Notes: a model not told the origin generated them from the sequence alone. Shown: positions 35,101-45,480, counted from the stretch's first letter. The stretch is DNA of 64,000 nucleotides from Progne subis subis (GCA_022316685.1 JAKJHU010000375.1:1-64000), one strand, 5' to 3'. Made by a program: numbers and translations.

Positions 35101-35744
35101 TTTCCTTTTTGTCCAGGTTCAGCTCCTGACAGCCACCAAAGGGGCCCCAGAGCTGCGGCGGCCCAAGTTCCTCTCGCCTTTGCTGCGTGACTTCCTGAGC
35201 TGCTGCCTGCAGAGAGACGAGGCGCGGCGCTGCTCTGCCAAGGAGCTGCTGCAGGTAAAATGCCAAGGGGCTGCAGGTGAAACCGTGTCCCAGGGATGAG
35301 CTCCTCCTGCACTGAAGTGCAAGGCATCAGATGAGCCCCCTCCTCCTCAGCTCCACTCCTGGTGCCGTTCAAATGCAAACAGTCAGCAATCCTAGGCTGG
35401 GCTGGGCTGGCAGGGCCCTGTAAAGGTCATCTGGTCTAAGTATCCTGCAATGAGCAGGGACATCTTGAAAGAGATCAGGATGCTCAGATCCCAAATATTT
35501 CCAGGGCTGGGGCACTTAGCAGCTCTTGCAGCAAGCTGTGCCACTGTTGCCCCACTGTTGCTCCTTAGACCTACTCTGACTCAGTCCTCTTTTCATTGAA
35601 AGAATATTACCCTGCCTTTGAGGCTCTTAGCTTGGAAAGTAATGGTTCCTTGTTGTTTCTTTTCCCTTTGTGCAGCATCCATTTGTAACATCGGCCAAGC
35701 CTGTGTCCAGCCTGGTGCCACTCATCATTTCAGTGAATAAGTAG
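23855..35744 (+). CDS. PAK3L: PAK3-like serine/threonine kinase gene, 16 coding exons
   Basis: Exons: 23855-23933, 24316-24353, 24788-24910, 26997-27140, 27417-27557, 27618-27833, 27968-28135, 28471-28642, 30060-30123, 30652-30700, 31464-31576, 32235-32352, 33026-33125, 33581-33777, 35117-35254, 35676-35744. Introns are GT-AG (33125 is followed by GTCAGT), phases agree throughout, and no stop interrupts about 642 codons. The N-terminal half is charged and predicted coiled coil; no p21-binding (CRIB) motif was seen. The C-terminal half is a group I PAK-type kinase, which phosphorylates Ser/Thr on protein substrates in the cytoplasm. The start is the first ATG shared with the paralogue at 40381. 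The donor at 28135 could instead be near 28162. Extra exons between 24910 and 26997 cannot be excluded. Confidence 0.85.
26078..26136. repeat. (TCTA)n microsatellite
   Basis: About 14 uninterrupted TCTA units in the intron between the third and fourth PAK3-like exons, preceded by two TCTG units. It is likely polymorphic. Confidence 0.95.
26997..28135 (+). other. Coiled-coil exons of the PAK3-like gene
   Basis: Four phase-0 exons (26997-27140, 27417-27557, 27618-27833, 27968-28135) encode about 223 residues rich in E, K, Q and L. The third holds two near-identical units built on [15 protein letters not shown] and [15 protein letters not shown], then a heptad-like stretch with [12 protein letters not shown]. 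All-phase-0 exons can be gained or lost without breaking the frame. A dimerising or scaffold role is inferred from the coiled coil. Confidence 0.7.
30060..35744 (+). other. Protein kinase domain exons of the PAK3-like gene
   Basis: Catalytic elements in order: glycine loop GSGAFGVV split across 30123/30652; VAIKK lysine at 31464-31478; gatekeeper and hinge VMEYMDGG at about 32262-32290; [10 protein letters not shown] in 33026-33125; DFG at the start of 33581-33777, followed by activation loop [20 protein letters not shown]; a [14 protein letters not shown] segment in 35117-35254; and HPF in the last exon. All residues needed for catalysis are present. The usual PAK loop GQGASG is changed to GSGAFG, and the second Asp of HRDIKSDN is Ile. 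The gene ends TAG at 35742-35744. Confidence 0.85.
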
Positions 35745-36235
35745 AAGGAGGTGTTGCTAGAGAACACAAAGAGAAAGGATACTCACACTTCAGTCATCCA
35801 GAAGAGAAGAAGAAACTTTATTTTGATTACCTCACTTATATAGATTCTGGACAATGTCCAGAGTTTGGAGAACAAGGTTACCACCTCTCCATGCCACTGT
35901 CCAGGCTAGAAGTCAATCAGTTGTCCCTCACCAGAAAGGAATGTGAAAAACAACTCTTTGTTTATGTTATGAGCCTGAGAAGACTCCACTCCCGGAATGT
36001 AAACATCAGAAGGCTACAGAATACAGCAACAAGGAGGAGACAAGAATGTGACAATCACTTCAGAACTGTTCTCCATCACCAGCTTAGAGTAGGATTGTAG
36101 TGTACAATTGCAGCAAGGATTGTAGCGTAGGATTGCAGCAAAGGATTGTAGCATAGGATTGTAGCAAATGATTGTAAATAAAGTTTCTGAAACCTCAACT
36201 CATTTCAAAGATTCCCCTGCTTCTGAGCCTGTGAG
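35745..36235 (+). other. 3' flank of the PAK3-like gene with short tandem repeat and poly(A) signal
   Basis: Four to five imperfect units of AGGATTGTAGCATAGG/ATTGCAGCAA at about 36095-36175 precede AATAAAG near 36178, a plausible poly(A) signal about 435 bp after the stop codon. The open frame 35891-36100 has no recognisable relative and is not called. Confidence 0.4.
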
Positions 36236-36239
36236 AAAG

Positions 36240-36965
36240 CTCAACATTTCCTGAGACATGAACTTCAGAGAATTAAGGATTTTAGAGGGGTTAAGTAAGA
36301 GATAAGCTTTGCTGGAATTAACTAAAGTAGATAGGTAGGCTTTGCTGAAATTAAAAGTTAGTAATTAACTAAGAGAAACAGGATTTGTGATCACTCTTCC
36401 ATATCAGAATAACTGATTACTTGTCAACTTTATGTTTGGTTAGCTGTGTTAATAATGAAGAATAGAGAAACTGATAAATAGCTTTTAGGAACATAAGACA
36501 ATTGTAGGCCTCCTCTGCCCAGCAACCCATTGAACAGTCACAAAGACAGGAAACAGGAGTCCTACCAAGGGTTCATTTATCACATTTGTATTGAAAAGGT
36601 AGAAAGGTCAGAACGAGGAAGACTTCTTTACTTCCTCATTTTGGGGACCCCTCTCCATGAAAAGGACCACCAATGCATTTCAAAGAACAAACTACGCATG
36701 CTTAATTGCCTTTTAGCTAATTACCATAGGAAGCGGGGAATGGGATGTACCAGCGTTATGAATATGCATTTGTGTTTTGGGTATTCAATACTTTTGTCAA
36801 TAAAAGGACTCTGGGATCACCTATAAATTGTGATGTGTACTTGGGAGCTATCCCGCATGCTGCCCGGCGTCATCATAAACATGCACTTTCTAACTTGAAA
36901 CTGTTAGAGAGTTTTTGTCCATCACAGCTGGGTATCAATACTAGATCAATACCCATATTTCTTTA
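36240..36965 (+). mobile_element. Probable solo LTR downstream of the kinase gene
   Basis: AT-rich block starting near TGAGACATGAACTTC, with AATAAAAGG near 36801 followed by a GC-richer CCCGCATGCTGCCCGGCG stretch, which resembles a U3-R-U5 order. No second copy in the window and no target duplication were found, so both the class and the ends are uncertain. Confidence 0.35.
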
Positions 36966-36984
36966 ATAAGTCATTCCTCCTGAA

Positions 36985-37255
36985 TTGTGTTTTTCCTTAG
37001 AGGTGGAAAGTGACATTGATGGCTTCTTTGGTACAGTTTGAAAGTGGGGAAGGCTTCAGTCATCCTCCCCAGACCACAGTGCCTTTGGAATGTGGCCCAC
37101 TGGCTGGGTTTTACCCAGCTGTGGCACTTGTGTTTGAGGCAGAAAGGGCAGTGGCATTTGCATTGACTTGAGTAGCCAAATGAGCACAGGGCTACCATAG
37201 GTATGCCATTTCTCCTTCTTTTGATTTGACCCCCAAAATTTTCCTTTGCAGAGGC
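36985..37255 (+). repeat. Segment duplicated from a PAK3-like intron
   Basis: 37160-37255 closely matches 34390-34485, inside the intron between the exons ending at 33777 and starting at 35117, sharing GGGCTACCATAG and TTTCTCCTTCTT; similarity is weaker upstream. It suggests that the kinase gene's 3' part was once duplicated here and mostly lost. An AG-preceded GC-rich tract follows (37256-37570) with no recognisable protein. Confidence 0.45.
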
Positions 37256-38308
37256 AGAAAGGGCAGTGGCAGAGGCAGAACCAAAGGAGGAGTGGGGCAG
37301 CCCAAATATACTGGGCAGATGCAGGCCTTGAGCTCTGACTCGAGAGCATTTGTGCTCCTGCCACTTGGATCTGTATCCCTAAGTGCAATCTCTTTGTCTG
37401 GAGGAGAGTTTTGCTCAAGTGAGGAAGCAGCAGGATCAGGGAGGCTGCTGGCAAAGGTGCAGAGCTGGTGCAGAGCTGTCAGCGAGCTGGAGGTGAGACT
37501 CGGCCGCGCCTTGCCCAGGCTGGAGCCCCAGCAGAGCCCTGGCAGAGCCCGGAGCAGCCTGAGCCTGGGCAGAGGCTGGCTGCACTGAGGCCCTTGGAGC
37601 TGCAAGAGGCAGCAGCCCGGCCCTGGGTGCCTCTTGGTGGCACCGGGACAACCCTCGGCTCTCAGAGCCCAGGTGGCAGCTGGCTGCTCCCGAGGGGAAG
37701 CGTGGCCGTGCTGGGCACAGCACAGACTGGGGGCATTGGCCGTCTGCAGCGTGCACAGAGGAGAGAGAGGCCAACGACAGCCGAGGGCTGCAGCCCTGCC
37801 TGAGGATTCCTGCTCTTGTGCCGGCTCCCTGTAACTGCTGGGAAAGGTGAGCAGTGTGTGCAGCACTCTGGGCACAGGGCAGGGAGCCGGGCTGCTCCGC
37901 AGGCTCCAGCACAGCGCAGCGTCCTTCAGGCACGGCGCTTCTGCCAGGGGAACCGAGGCCGGCGGGAGGCAGGGACAGCTTGTCAGGTCACATCTGCAGG
38001 AGCCAGAGCCTCACACAGCTCTGGCAGGAAGCGCCTGCAATCCTGGACTTCTGCACTGAGCCACAGCAGAGGTGTGAAATGCAGAGTGTTTTGCAGAAAT
38101 ATCCAGGGGCACCAGGCCAGCCTGTGTTGTGCTGTCTGGCACACAGCAAGCACTGTGCAACACAGCCCTGAGCTGCTGGGAGAGAGGTGTTAGAAAGGAA
38201 CCAACTCTTTGATGAAATTAAATGGGGGCAAAGTCATCAAAGCAAAAGAGAACTGTTTCTTAGCAAGGATTCACCTGAGCTGGGTGTGTATCTCGCTCTC
38301 CCAAGAGC

Positions 38309-38310
<2 letters not shown>

Positions 38311-38353
<43 letters not shown>
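38311..38353. repeat. (AC)n microsatellite
   Basis: About 21 uninterrupted AC dinucleotides. There is no gene nearby; 37600-40120 holds no feature that I can name apart from this repeat. Confidence 0.95.
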
Positions 38354-38355
<2 letters not shown>

Positions 38356-38359
38356 CAAC

Positions 38360-40125
38360 AGAATGCTGCTTTTTATTGCCTTTCCCAGCCCAGGGTGAAC
38401 CGTGTCCCCTTTCCCTTTGGCTGGGTGCTAGGGAACTTACATTCTCTCCCCACCGCCTACTTGTCCGTCCCCTCCCCTCTTATCCTACTTCCCTTTTGCT
38501 CTGCTCTTCAACCTGGCCCCTCTCCCAGCTCACAGCAACACCCAACAAATTAACTAGAACAAATCCAAACCCGAAATAACAACATCTAGAAGCAACAACT
38601 TTCATTCTTTTTTCAAGTCATCTTTTGGCTGCAGCAAAATATTCCCTCCTAGCTCACTGAGGGAATCGGGGATGAGCCTGTGGCTTGTGAGGCCTGAGCA
38701 GTGAACTGATCTGAAAGGCAGCAGAAGAGTTTCAGTAGGCAATTTGTGTTTTCTTTCTTAATTTCTGAAGGAAAGACACAATGTGGCTTCAGTCAGCAAA
38801 ACCATTTTTCAGGTGCATTGACGAAATGCTTGTGAGCAATTCCAGGAGAAGGAAGATGCTGAGAAAGTGTTTAACAAATCATGAATTCCGTTGGCATTCA
38901 CAGACAGTGTTGAGCCCTCTTTTCCCCCAGTGCAGTGATTGATGTGTGCAAGTGGCTACCTGAGCCTTGAGAAGAGAGTAGTCCTCCTAAGAGGGTAGCT
39001 GGAATGCATTCAAGGGGAAGAAAGGGGTTGTAGGAGGCTCTTGACCATCAAAGGAAAATGTGAGGAATGGGATGTTGCCCAAGTGACGACCAGAGACCCT
39101 CAAGAGACCCCTACTCTCCCATCAGTAACTTCTGAGAAGTGATTTAAATAGGTCAAATAATTTGAGGGAATGTTTAACCTGTGAGTTTCAGCAAAGTCAT
39201 GAGTAGGTCTTATTTCCATGGTTACAAAGTAATAGGTGAGATTCCTGAGTGAGCAGAAAAGTGTTAGAAAAGTGATTCCCCAGGCACCCAGCACTGAAAT
39301 AATGTCATGCCTCCTTTGTCACACTGGGCTGGCACCGGGGATGGGGCCCTGATTGGTAACTTTCATTTTAGTCACTTCTATTGAAAGGGGAAAATGAAAC
39401 CTGTTCCAGCTCTTTCCCTCGGATTTCCCTTTTTGGGGACCAAAGCTCTGTGCTGCAGGTGGCCCAGGTGTGTGCAGAGCAATGCAGCCTCCACAAACCC
39501 CTTGGTTTTCAGCCCAAGTGGTGATGATTTGTTGGCAGCTGTGCCCAGCTGTGGCAGCAGCAGGAGCCCGCAGTGCAGTGGGCGCCGTGCCCTGCCCAGC
39601 CAGGGCTCTCTGGCACAGAGCAGCAGCAGTGCCAGCACCTTTCAACCCGCTCCTGCCTTGGCTTCACCTGGCACACCGAAGCCTCTGGAAATCAGCACTG
39701 CCAGGCGCCTGCCCAGCTTGGAGCAGCTGCTGCTGCTGCTGCTGGGCAGATCCTCCCACTTCAACTGCTTCCAAAGGGCAATCAAGGCAGAGGTGTCCAT
39801 ACACAGGAGCCCTGGGCACGTCCAAGAAATGTGCAGATACGTGGGGAGGTTTGTTAGGAATTCTGTCAGCTCTTATGCCAAGAGTGCTTTCTCTGCTGGT
39901 TCTGGGCAATGCTTTGGGCCATGTTCTTGCTCTGCTTTCCTTTGCTTTGGTCCCATCTGAGTGCTCAGCTGGGCTCCAGGCTGGAGGTGCTCTGGGCACT
40001 CCAGGAGTTCCTCTTGGATCCCTTGAAAAACAGAGTTTGGCCCACCAGGGGCTTTGTGCTTCTTTGTGGTACAGGAGAACTTCCCAGGCTATTTTGTGTT
40101 TGCTGTAGGCAAGGTTGGGTTGCTT
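38360..40125. other. Intergenic stretch, nothing recognised
   Basis: No terminal repeats, conserved splice pattern or protein similarity were seen. A GC-rich patch at 39530-39760 contains a short CTG run (about 39725-39745) and gives open frames on both strands. These are not called. Confidence 0.4.
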
Positions 40126-40129
40126 TGCA

Positions 40130-42005
40130 TCACTTCACAGACCCACGCAGGGCATTGGCTTTGTGATGTCAGGGCTTGGTTGCCATGTGCTTGTGCTGAC
40201 ATCACAAGGTTGCCTTGGTGCACGGAAGGCCTCAGTGGTGTCAGAGCAGCTCTTGGGCTTGCTCAGTGCAGGAGCATCCTCCTGCTTGAGGCGTTTGTCA
40301 GCGGGCAGCTGCACACTGACAGGAGCCTTGTTTGTTCCTGTGCTCCAGCACACTCTGCAAACTTGCACAGCAGTGCCACAATGATTGGGCAACTCGCTGC
40401 TGCAGTTTGCTCTGTCTATGGCATTCCTTATTCCGGCTATTACCTGACTCACCTGGCTCCTAAGTAGAGGTTTTCTCTGGGTATAACCTAATTTGGCTTT
40501 TGTATGTCTTCCTGTTTTTTCTTAGTGACTGGGTGGAGTTTGAAACAGAAAGACAATTAGGATGAATATTGTCCTCTTGTCTTGCTGGCTGTGGGAAAGA
40601 ACTGTGTCTCCTGGAGGGATGTGGTGAAATGGAAAATACTCCGTTTGTGTTGACTTCTTCTGAGGGATTCACCAGCCCAGGCAGTTTTCTCAAAGAATTT
40701 GCTTCATTTTCATTACCCACTGCAGGTCACCTGACCCGTGTATTCAGAGGTGATGATCCTGAGGTGAGTGGGAAATGAACCTTTGATGTTCCCAGGGTTT
40801 CACAATTGTGGAGCAAGCTGTGAGCCTGGCCAGGGGCAGTAGAGAGTGGAGGGCAAGTTGGATAGGCTGAAAGAAAATCCATTTCCATGTCTGCAGCAGC
40901 AGGAGCAAAGGCCTTGCTGGCTATTACCTACTTTTCCATTTGGGAGCTTTAAAGAACTAAAAAGCTCAGTTTTGCAGAGACAACATTGCTTGCTGATTGT
41001 AGCCAGGGAGGAATACTGAATTCAGAGCCATGGGCAGTTCTGTTGAATCAGCCCATTTGAATGTAGTTGGAGTGACTTAGAATCCCATGGCTATCAGAGC
41101 TTCCGATTTCTCCTCAGTCGAGCTGGTTGTAGATGGGAAAGGAAAGAAGGTTCTAAATGATAGGTGGAGGGCTGTCCCTCATGCTTCTGTCTTTCCACAG
41201 AGCACAGAAGCAACAGCACTCTCTGCCCTGGCTCCCTCTGCTCCTGGAGAAGAGGCCAAAGAGGAGCCAAAGGAGGGAAATTACTGCCTGATTCCAGCTG
41301 TGGTCACAGCACAGCTGGAATATTCCAAGCCAGTAAGTGCCACTTGTGGTGGCTGCTGTCTTGAGTGCAAGGCAGAGCTGCAAGTTTGTGGCCAGGCAGC
41401 ACTTGCTGCTGGGGGCTGAGGATGCTGAGTGCTGGAGTCCTGCCAGCACCTAGCAATTGCCCCAGCCAGTGACAGCTGGAAAATGGGCTTGGATCTGCAG
41501 TGCTGAGGCACCAAAGAGCTGGTGCCTGGGCAGGAGCATCTGGCTGCTGGGCTCACTGAAGCTCCATCTCTTGGCTTCTGCAGCGCTATGGCCAAGGGCG
41601 CACGGGGTCCTTCTGGAGCTCACAAGGCTTTGTTGCTTTGTTTTCCCTTTTGGGAAACCTGTGGTTGGCTTGTGGAACTGCTCTGCAGTTTTCCAGAGGA
41701 ATTCTTCACTTCCCCAGAGTCTTTTGGCCCACCTGTCTTTTGGTTTTCCAGAAGCTGCAAGGAGCTGATTGTGTTGTCCATGAAGCTCTGGGGGGTTCAT
41801 TCTTGTCCCGTGTGGCAAAAGAAACCAACCGTGTAGTCCTGAACCCTTCTTCTGAGGCAAAACCCAGAAGCAGCAGGTTTCTGTTGGTCCATTTTGGGTG
41901 AAGTCTGCAGCTTTGAAAACTGCATTGGAGCCTGGAGTGGAGTGAAGCTGCAAGCCCTTGACTGCTGTCTTGTGTTGCTAAGAACAGCAAGGACATCTTG
42001 AAATG
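40130..42005 (+). repeat. Duplicated block, PAK3-like 5' exons (copy 2)
   Basis: Direct copy of about 23610-25740, including three exons and parts of their introns. Similarity fades after the CTTGAAATG near 41998. Confidence 0.8.
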
Positions 42006-43008
42006 CTGGATGCTGGATTTGAAGTGCAATGTGCACCTCTGTGCCTGGGGAGCTGCCTGGGACAAAAGGAGCCAGGGGTGCGGGTCAAGAGCAGCTGAAC
42101 AGGAGCCAGCGTGTGCCCAGGTGGCCAAGAAGGCCAAGGGCATCCTGGCCTGGGGCAGCAAGAGTGGGGCAGCAGGAGCAGGGCAGTGACCGTCCCCCTG
42201 TGCTGGGCACTCTTCCTCAGAGCTGAACTTCTCACCCTGCTCTCTTGTGCATGTCTGCTGATCCTTTGGGCACAGTCCAAGCCATAAGGCCGCTCTCATC
42301 TAGTTCCAGGCGCCCAAGGAGCCTCGTTATCTCAGTGTCCTTGGGAGTTTAGCAAACCTGCATCCTGTTCCACTGAACATCCTTCTCCTGATCAGCTCTC
42401 CTTGCGTTCCTTCATGCTGTTCTCGTGTGCACGTCCTGTCTTTTCCTTCCCAGGCCTCTTTCTAATCAATGCCTTCTCATTTCTACTCCCGTATTTCAAT
42501 CCAGGCATCTGTCCAGCACCTTGTGGAACAGCAGGACGTGGAACACAGTGGGGATGTGTCAGCAGCAGTGACACCCACTTCAGCAGGGGCAGAGAGTGGT
42601 GCACACGAGAGCCTCAGCCCCTCAGCTGATGAGCCGCTCTTCTTGAACGCAGCTGAGCACATGCACACTGAGGTGGTTAAGGAGGCCGTGCTTGTGGCCC
42701 GGAGAGCCTTGGAGGAGCCAGAAGATCCCTGCGAGCAGAAACAAAGTGGAGATGAAGAGATGGGAGCAAAAGCCAGAGCAGCAGAGGCAGAGAGCCCTGC
42801 CCATGTCCCACACAGCCCCAGAGCCGATGGCCTGCTTCTCCTGGACACAGCCCAGTCCATGGCAGCCTCAGCAGAAGGGACAGAGAGCCCAGGACATACT
42901 GTGCACAGTCCAACTGCTGACGCTCCGCTAGTCCTGCACCACAGGGACTTCCTCCAGACTGAGGGGCTTAAGAGGGCTGTGCTGATGGTCCAGGAGCCAT
43001 TGGAATAG
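40381..43008 (+). pseudogene. Kinase-less paralogue of the PAK3-like N-terminus with a repeat-rich last exon
   Basis: Exons by homology: 40381-40459, 40726-40763, 41201-41332, then 42505-43008 after a CCAG acceptor, all in compatible phase. The exon 1 donor, GTAAGT in copy 1, is CTAAGT here (40460), so normal splicing should fail and translation would stop after LAPK. The last exon is novel. It has about three imperfect units of some 50 residues with the core HSPxADxPLLL and ends at a TAG (43006-43008). Repeat homology continues past that stop to about 43130, so the stop looks secondary. No kinase exon follows; an ERV2 provirus begins 255 bp later. It may still be transcribed. Confidence 0.65.
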
Positions 43009-43262
43009 CCAAAAGAAGCGCAGAAGCAGGAAGGAAGCATGCAGGAGGCAGGAGCAGGCAGAGACAGAGAGCCTGGCACATGCCCCACACAGCCCCACAG
43101 TCCATGACCCACCTCTGCTGGAAACAGCAGAGTGTGACAGGAGGGGCTTTCCCCTCTTCTTTGTGTCTTCTTCTTTTGTAGGGTTTGAATGGATAAAAAC
43201 CAATCTATCTATCCCCCTATACATGTACCTATAGATCTACTTATATAGACACCTCTATTTAT

Positions 43263-43596
43263 ATAGTTACTGTAGAATATTAGAGCAGTTTTCTACCTTT
43301 CCCACAAGATGTAACATAAACAAATCCTATGTTTTTCATTCTCTGTCCTTTGTTTGCATATTTATAACCTGAAAAACAACTGTAACTGACAGTTGGTCTA
43401 GCCACTGAGGCTGAGGGGTGGAAACCCCAAAAAGCCAATCTTCTGCTAGACCCAGAAATGTATAAAAAGTAAAGAATAAACAAAGGGGCTCTTTTCCTCC
43501 TCTCTCCGCTCTCTCAGCAGGAGCTGGGATCTGGAAGAACCTCTGCTTTGCAAAATATCTTGTCTGCGTGTGACTGCTTTGTGTGTCTCGGTGACA
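43263..43596 (+). mobile_element. 5' LTR of the ERV2 provirus, first ~60 bp missing
   Basis: Aligns to the 3' LTR from TAGTTACTGTA onward; the initial TGTTACCC part is replaced by TATATAGACACC-type AT sequence. TATAAAAA lies at 43461-43468 and AATAAA at 43475-43480. It ends GGTGACA at 43596. It differs from the 3' LTR at many positions, including a TTCCTC deletion, so the insertion is not recent. Confidence 0.85.
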
Positions 43597-43598
43597 TC

Positions 43599-43616
43599 TG
43601 GTGACCCCAAGTGGAC
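43599..43616 (+). other. ERV2 primer-binding site (tRNA-Trp-like)
   Basis: TGGTGACCCC at 43599-43608 equals the first ten bases of the tRNA-Trp site used by avian leukosis/sarcoma viruses, then diverges. It lies two bases after the LTR end, the normal spacing. Confidence 0.55.
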
Positions 43617-43667
43617 GGATGGTTTGGTGAGGTTTTTCCTCCCCTCTTTGCCTGTTTTGTGTTTATC

Positions 43668-43925
43668 ATGGAGGATTCTTTAGTTTGGGAACTTTGGGTA
43701 GATATCTTCGAGCGGAAAGGTGCTCAGATATCCCAAGAGGGGCTTCAGAGTCTATTCGCATGGGGCAGGCGACATAGGTTCTTTCCCACTCCGGGATCTA
43801 TACTAAATCGAGGAGAGTGGTATGCCCTGAGGGACTGTATGCTGGACTCCCTTGATATAGAATATGATGAAGAACTCGCAGGGGTGTATTTGCAGTGGAA
43901 ATTATTTGAGAAAGCTGTGTTTAAG
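43668..43925 (+). pseudogene. ERV2 gag matrix remnant
   Basis: ATG at 43668 starts a readable matrix-like segment of about 86 residues (MEDSLVWELW, later YALRDCMLDSLD and YLQWKLFEKA). After that the frame becomes low-complexity P/R/G and ends at 44183. The capsid sequence downstream is in another phase, so gag is frameshifted as well as deleted. There is no nucleocapsid zinc knuckle. Confidence 0.7.
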
Positions 43926-45480
43926 TCGACCCCCCCCAGCTCACAGACTAGCAGCCCCGTTCCTGCGTGGGGGTGTTCCCCCCCTCGGGTTCCGGCGCTG
44001 GTCTCGGGCAGAGGAGGGGTGGAGCCCCGCCAAGCTCGGGGCCGGCAGAACCGGCCCCCGTGCAGCGGAGCCGCCGGAGTTGGGTGGGGCCGGCCCCGCC
44101 GGTCCCGTCTGCCCCCACGCCGCTGCAGGACGATGCTGGAGGCAGGGCCCCGGTCAGCCTCTCGGCGGGCGCCGCCCCCATGAACGGGCTGACAGCTTCG
44201 CCCCGCTCTGGAGTGGGGGGGCCACGGACTCCCACGCCCCTGTGGGACCCCTTATCGGGGGGGTTCCGGACACTCCGCCTCCCACGCCGGCCCTATGGGC
44301 TGCTGGCGATGCTCGCGGGGCGGGAAGAGACTCTGATGCGGCCGGTTCTAATGGGCTGCCAGCAGGGACCGATGCGGCCCCACCAGGGAAGGAGATGTGG
44401 TCGCCGCCTTCGCCTGAACGCAGCACAAGCTCCCCAGCCGCACTGGGATGTATGCCCGCCGCAGAGGCATCTGACCGGTCTCCGGTGGCCAGTGCGGGCT
44501 CCAGCTCCACTGAGGATGCGGCGGGCCTGACACCAGCGGCTAGTCCGACTCTGCCCCCGCTTCCCGCTGCGAGCGCTACGGCGGCGGCTACGGGCGGCGA
44601 GGTGGTTAAGTTCAGCACGAGCGGGGACACGGCTGGAAAGCAGCTGGTCTTTGATAAGAGCAAAAGTTCCTGCGCTGTTGGCTCTTCGACAACAGTTTGG
44701 ATGCCGCCCCCTCGTCAGGTGACCGTAAGGCCGGGAGACTGCAGCCAGTTCTGGGATGAAGTAAAGGCTAAGGTTGAAGGATTGAGTGCTAGTGCGGGAC
44801 CTGTAGTGCCTGCATCTGACCCTGTGGGGTCTACAGGGCAGGATAAGGCAGGTGCTACTGCTTCATCTGAGGGTCTTCAGGCTTTTCCTGTCCTTCAGGG
44901 TGCTACTCATAACACCTATCAACCCTTGGTTTGGCAGGCTTTGACAGAACTGATTGATGCGGATTTTTTGGGACAGATTCACACAATGGTCTCCACACCC
45001 ACCCTCCCTCTGACTATTCCAAAAGGCACACGAATTGCTCAACTTGTTCCTTTTAAGTCTTCTGTTCGCAGAACCGAGGACCGGTCGCGAGGAGACGGTG
45101 GCTTCGGCTCTACAGGGCCACCTCAGGTGCGCTGGACTGCTGTCCTGACCAAAGACCGTCCTGAGACGCTGTGTACCGTGTCCATGGTTGGTGCCATGCC
45201 ATCGGAGATTCACCTTCGTGGCCTCCTAGATACAGGGGCTGACGTAAGCATTCTCTCCCTGGCTGCTTGGCCCCCGCAGTGGCCTTTGACCCTGGCAAAG
45301 ACACCGATCGCGGGCTTCGGAGGAACGAAGCAGTGCTACGTGAGCCAGAATCCCGTGGCCATCACGAACGCGGAGGGACAGACAGCCATAATTTGGCCTC
45401 ATGTTACTGAGATTCCTCAGAACCTCTGGGGGAGGGATGTTTTGGCCCCATGGGGGGTGCGATTGGGAATGGATTTTTGA
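43864..45480 (+). CDS. ERV2 capsid-stub/dUTPase/protease frame
   Basis: Open for 538 codons. Residues about 1-335 are P/S/G/A-rich linker sequence. At about 340-360 comes a capsid N-terminus (FPVLQG, then YQPLVWQALTEL). It passes directly into the C-terminal dUTPase segment (about 375-395, TIPKGTRIAQLVPF), so an internal deletion has joined gag to dUTPase. The aspartic protease follows, with LLDTGAD near residue 455. The frame ends MDF and a TGA at a likely ribosomal slip site. It is a remnant of an old retrovirus; the missing capsid, nucleocapsid and dUTPase N-terminus make it defective. Confidence 0.75.
   Translation: MMKNSQGCICSGNYLRKLCLSRPPPAHRLAAPFLRGGVPPLGFRRWSRAEEGWSPAKLGAGRTGPRAAEPPELGGAGPAGPVCPHAAAGRCWRQGPGQPLGGRRPHERADSFAPLWSGGATDSHAPVGPLIGGVPDTPPPTPALWAAGDARGAGRDSDAAGSNGLPAGTDAAPPGKEMWSPPSPERSTSSPAALGCMPAAEASDRSPVASAGSSSTEDAAGLTPAASPTLPPLPAASATAAATGGEVVKFSTSGDTAGKQLVFDKSKSSCAVGSSTTVWMPPPRQVTVRPGDCSQFWDEVKAKVEGLSASAGPVVPASDPVGSTGQDKAGATASSEGLQAFPVLQGATHNTYQPLVWQALTELIDADFLGQIHTMVSTPTLPLTIPKGTRIAQLVPFKSSVRRTEDRSRGDGGFGSTGPPQVRWTAVLTKDRPETLCTVSMVGAMPSEIHLRGLLDTGADVSILSLAAWPPQWPLTLAKTPIAGFGGTKQCYVSQNPVAITNAEGQTAIIWPHVTEIPQNLWGRDVLAPWGVRLGMDF

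Noticed and set aside
35891..36100. Short gene after the PAK3-like kinase
   Set aside because: 69 codons, no relative recognised, leads into a small tandem repeat and lies in the likely 3' untranslated region.
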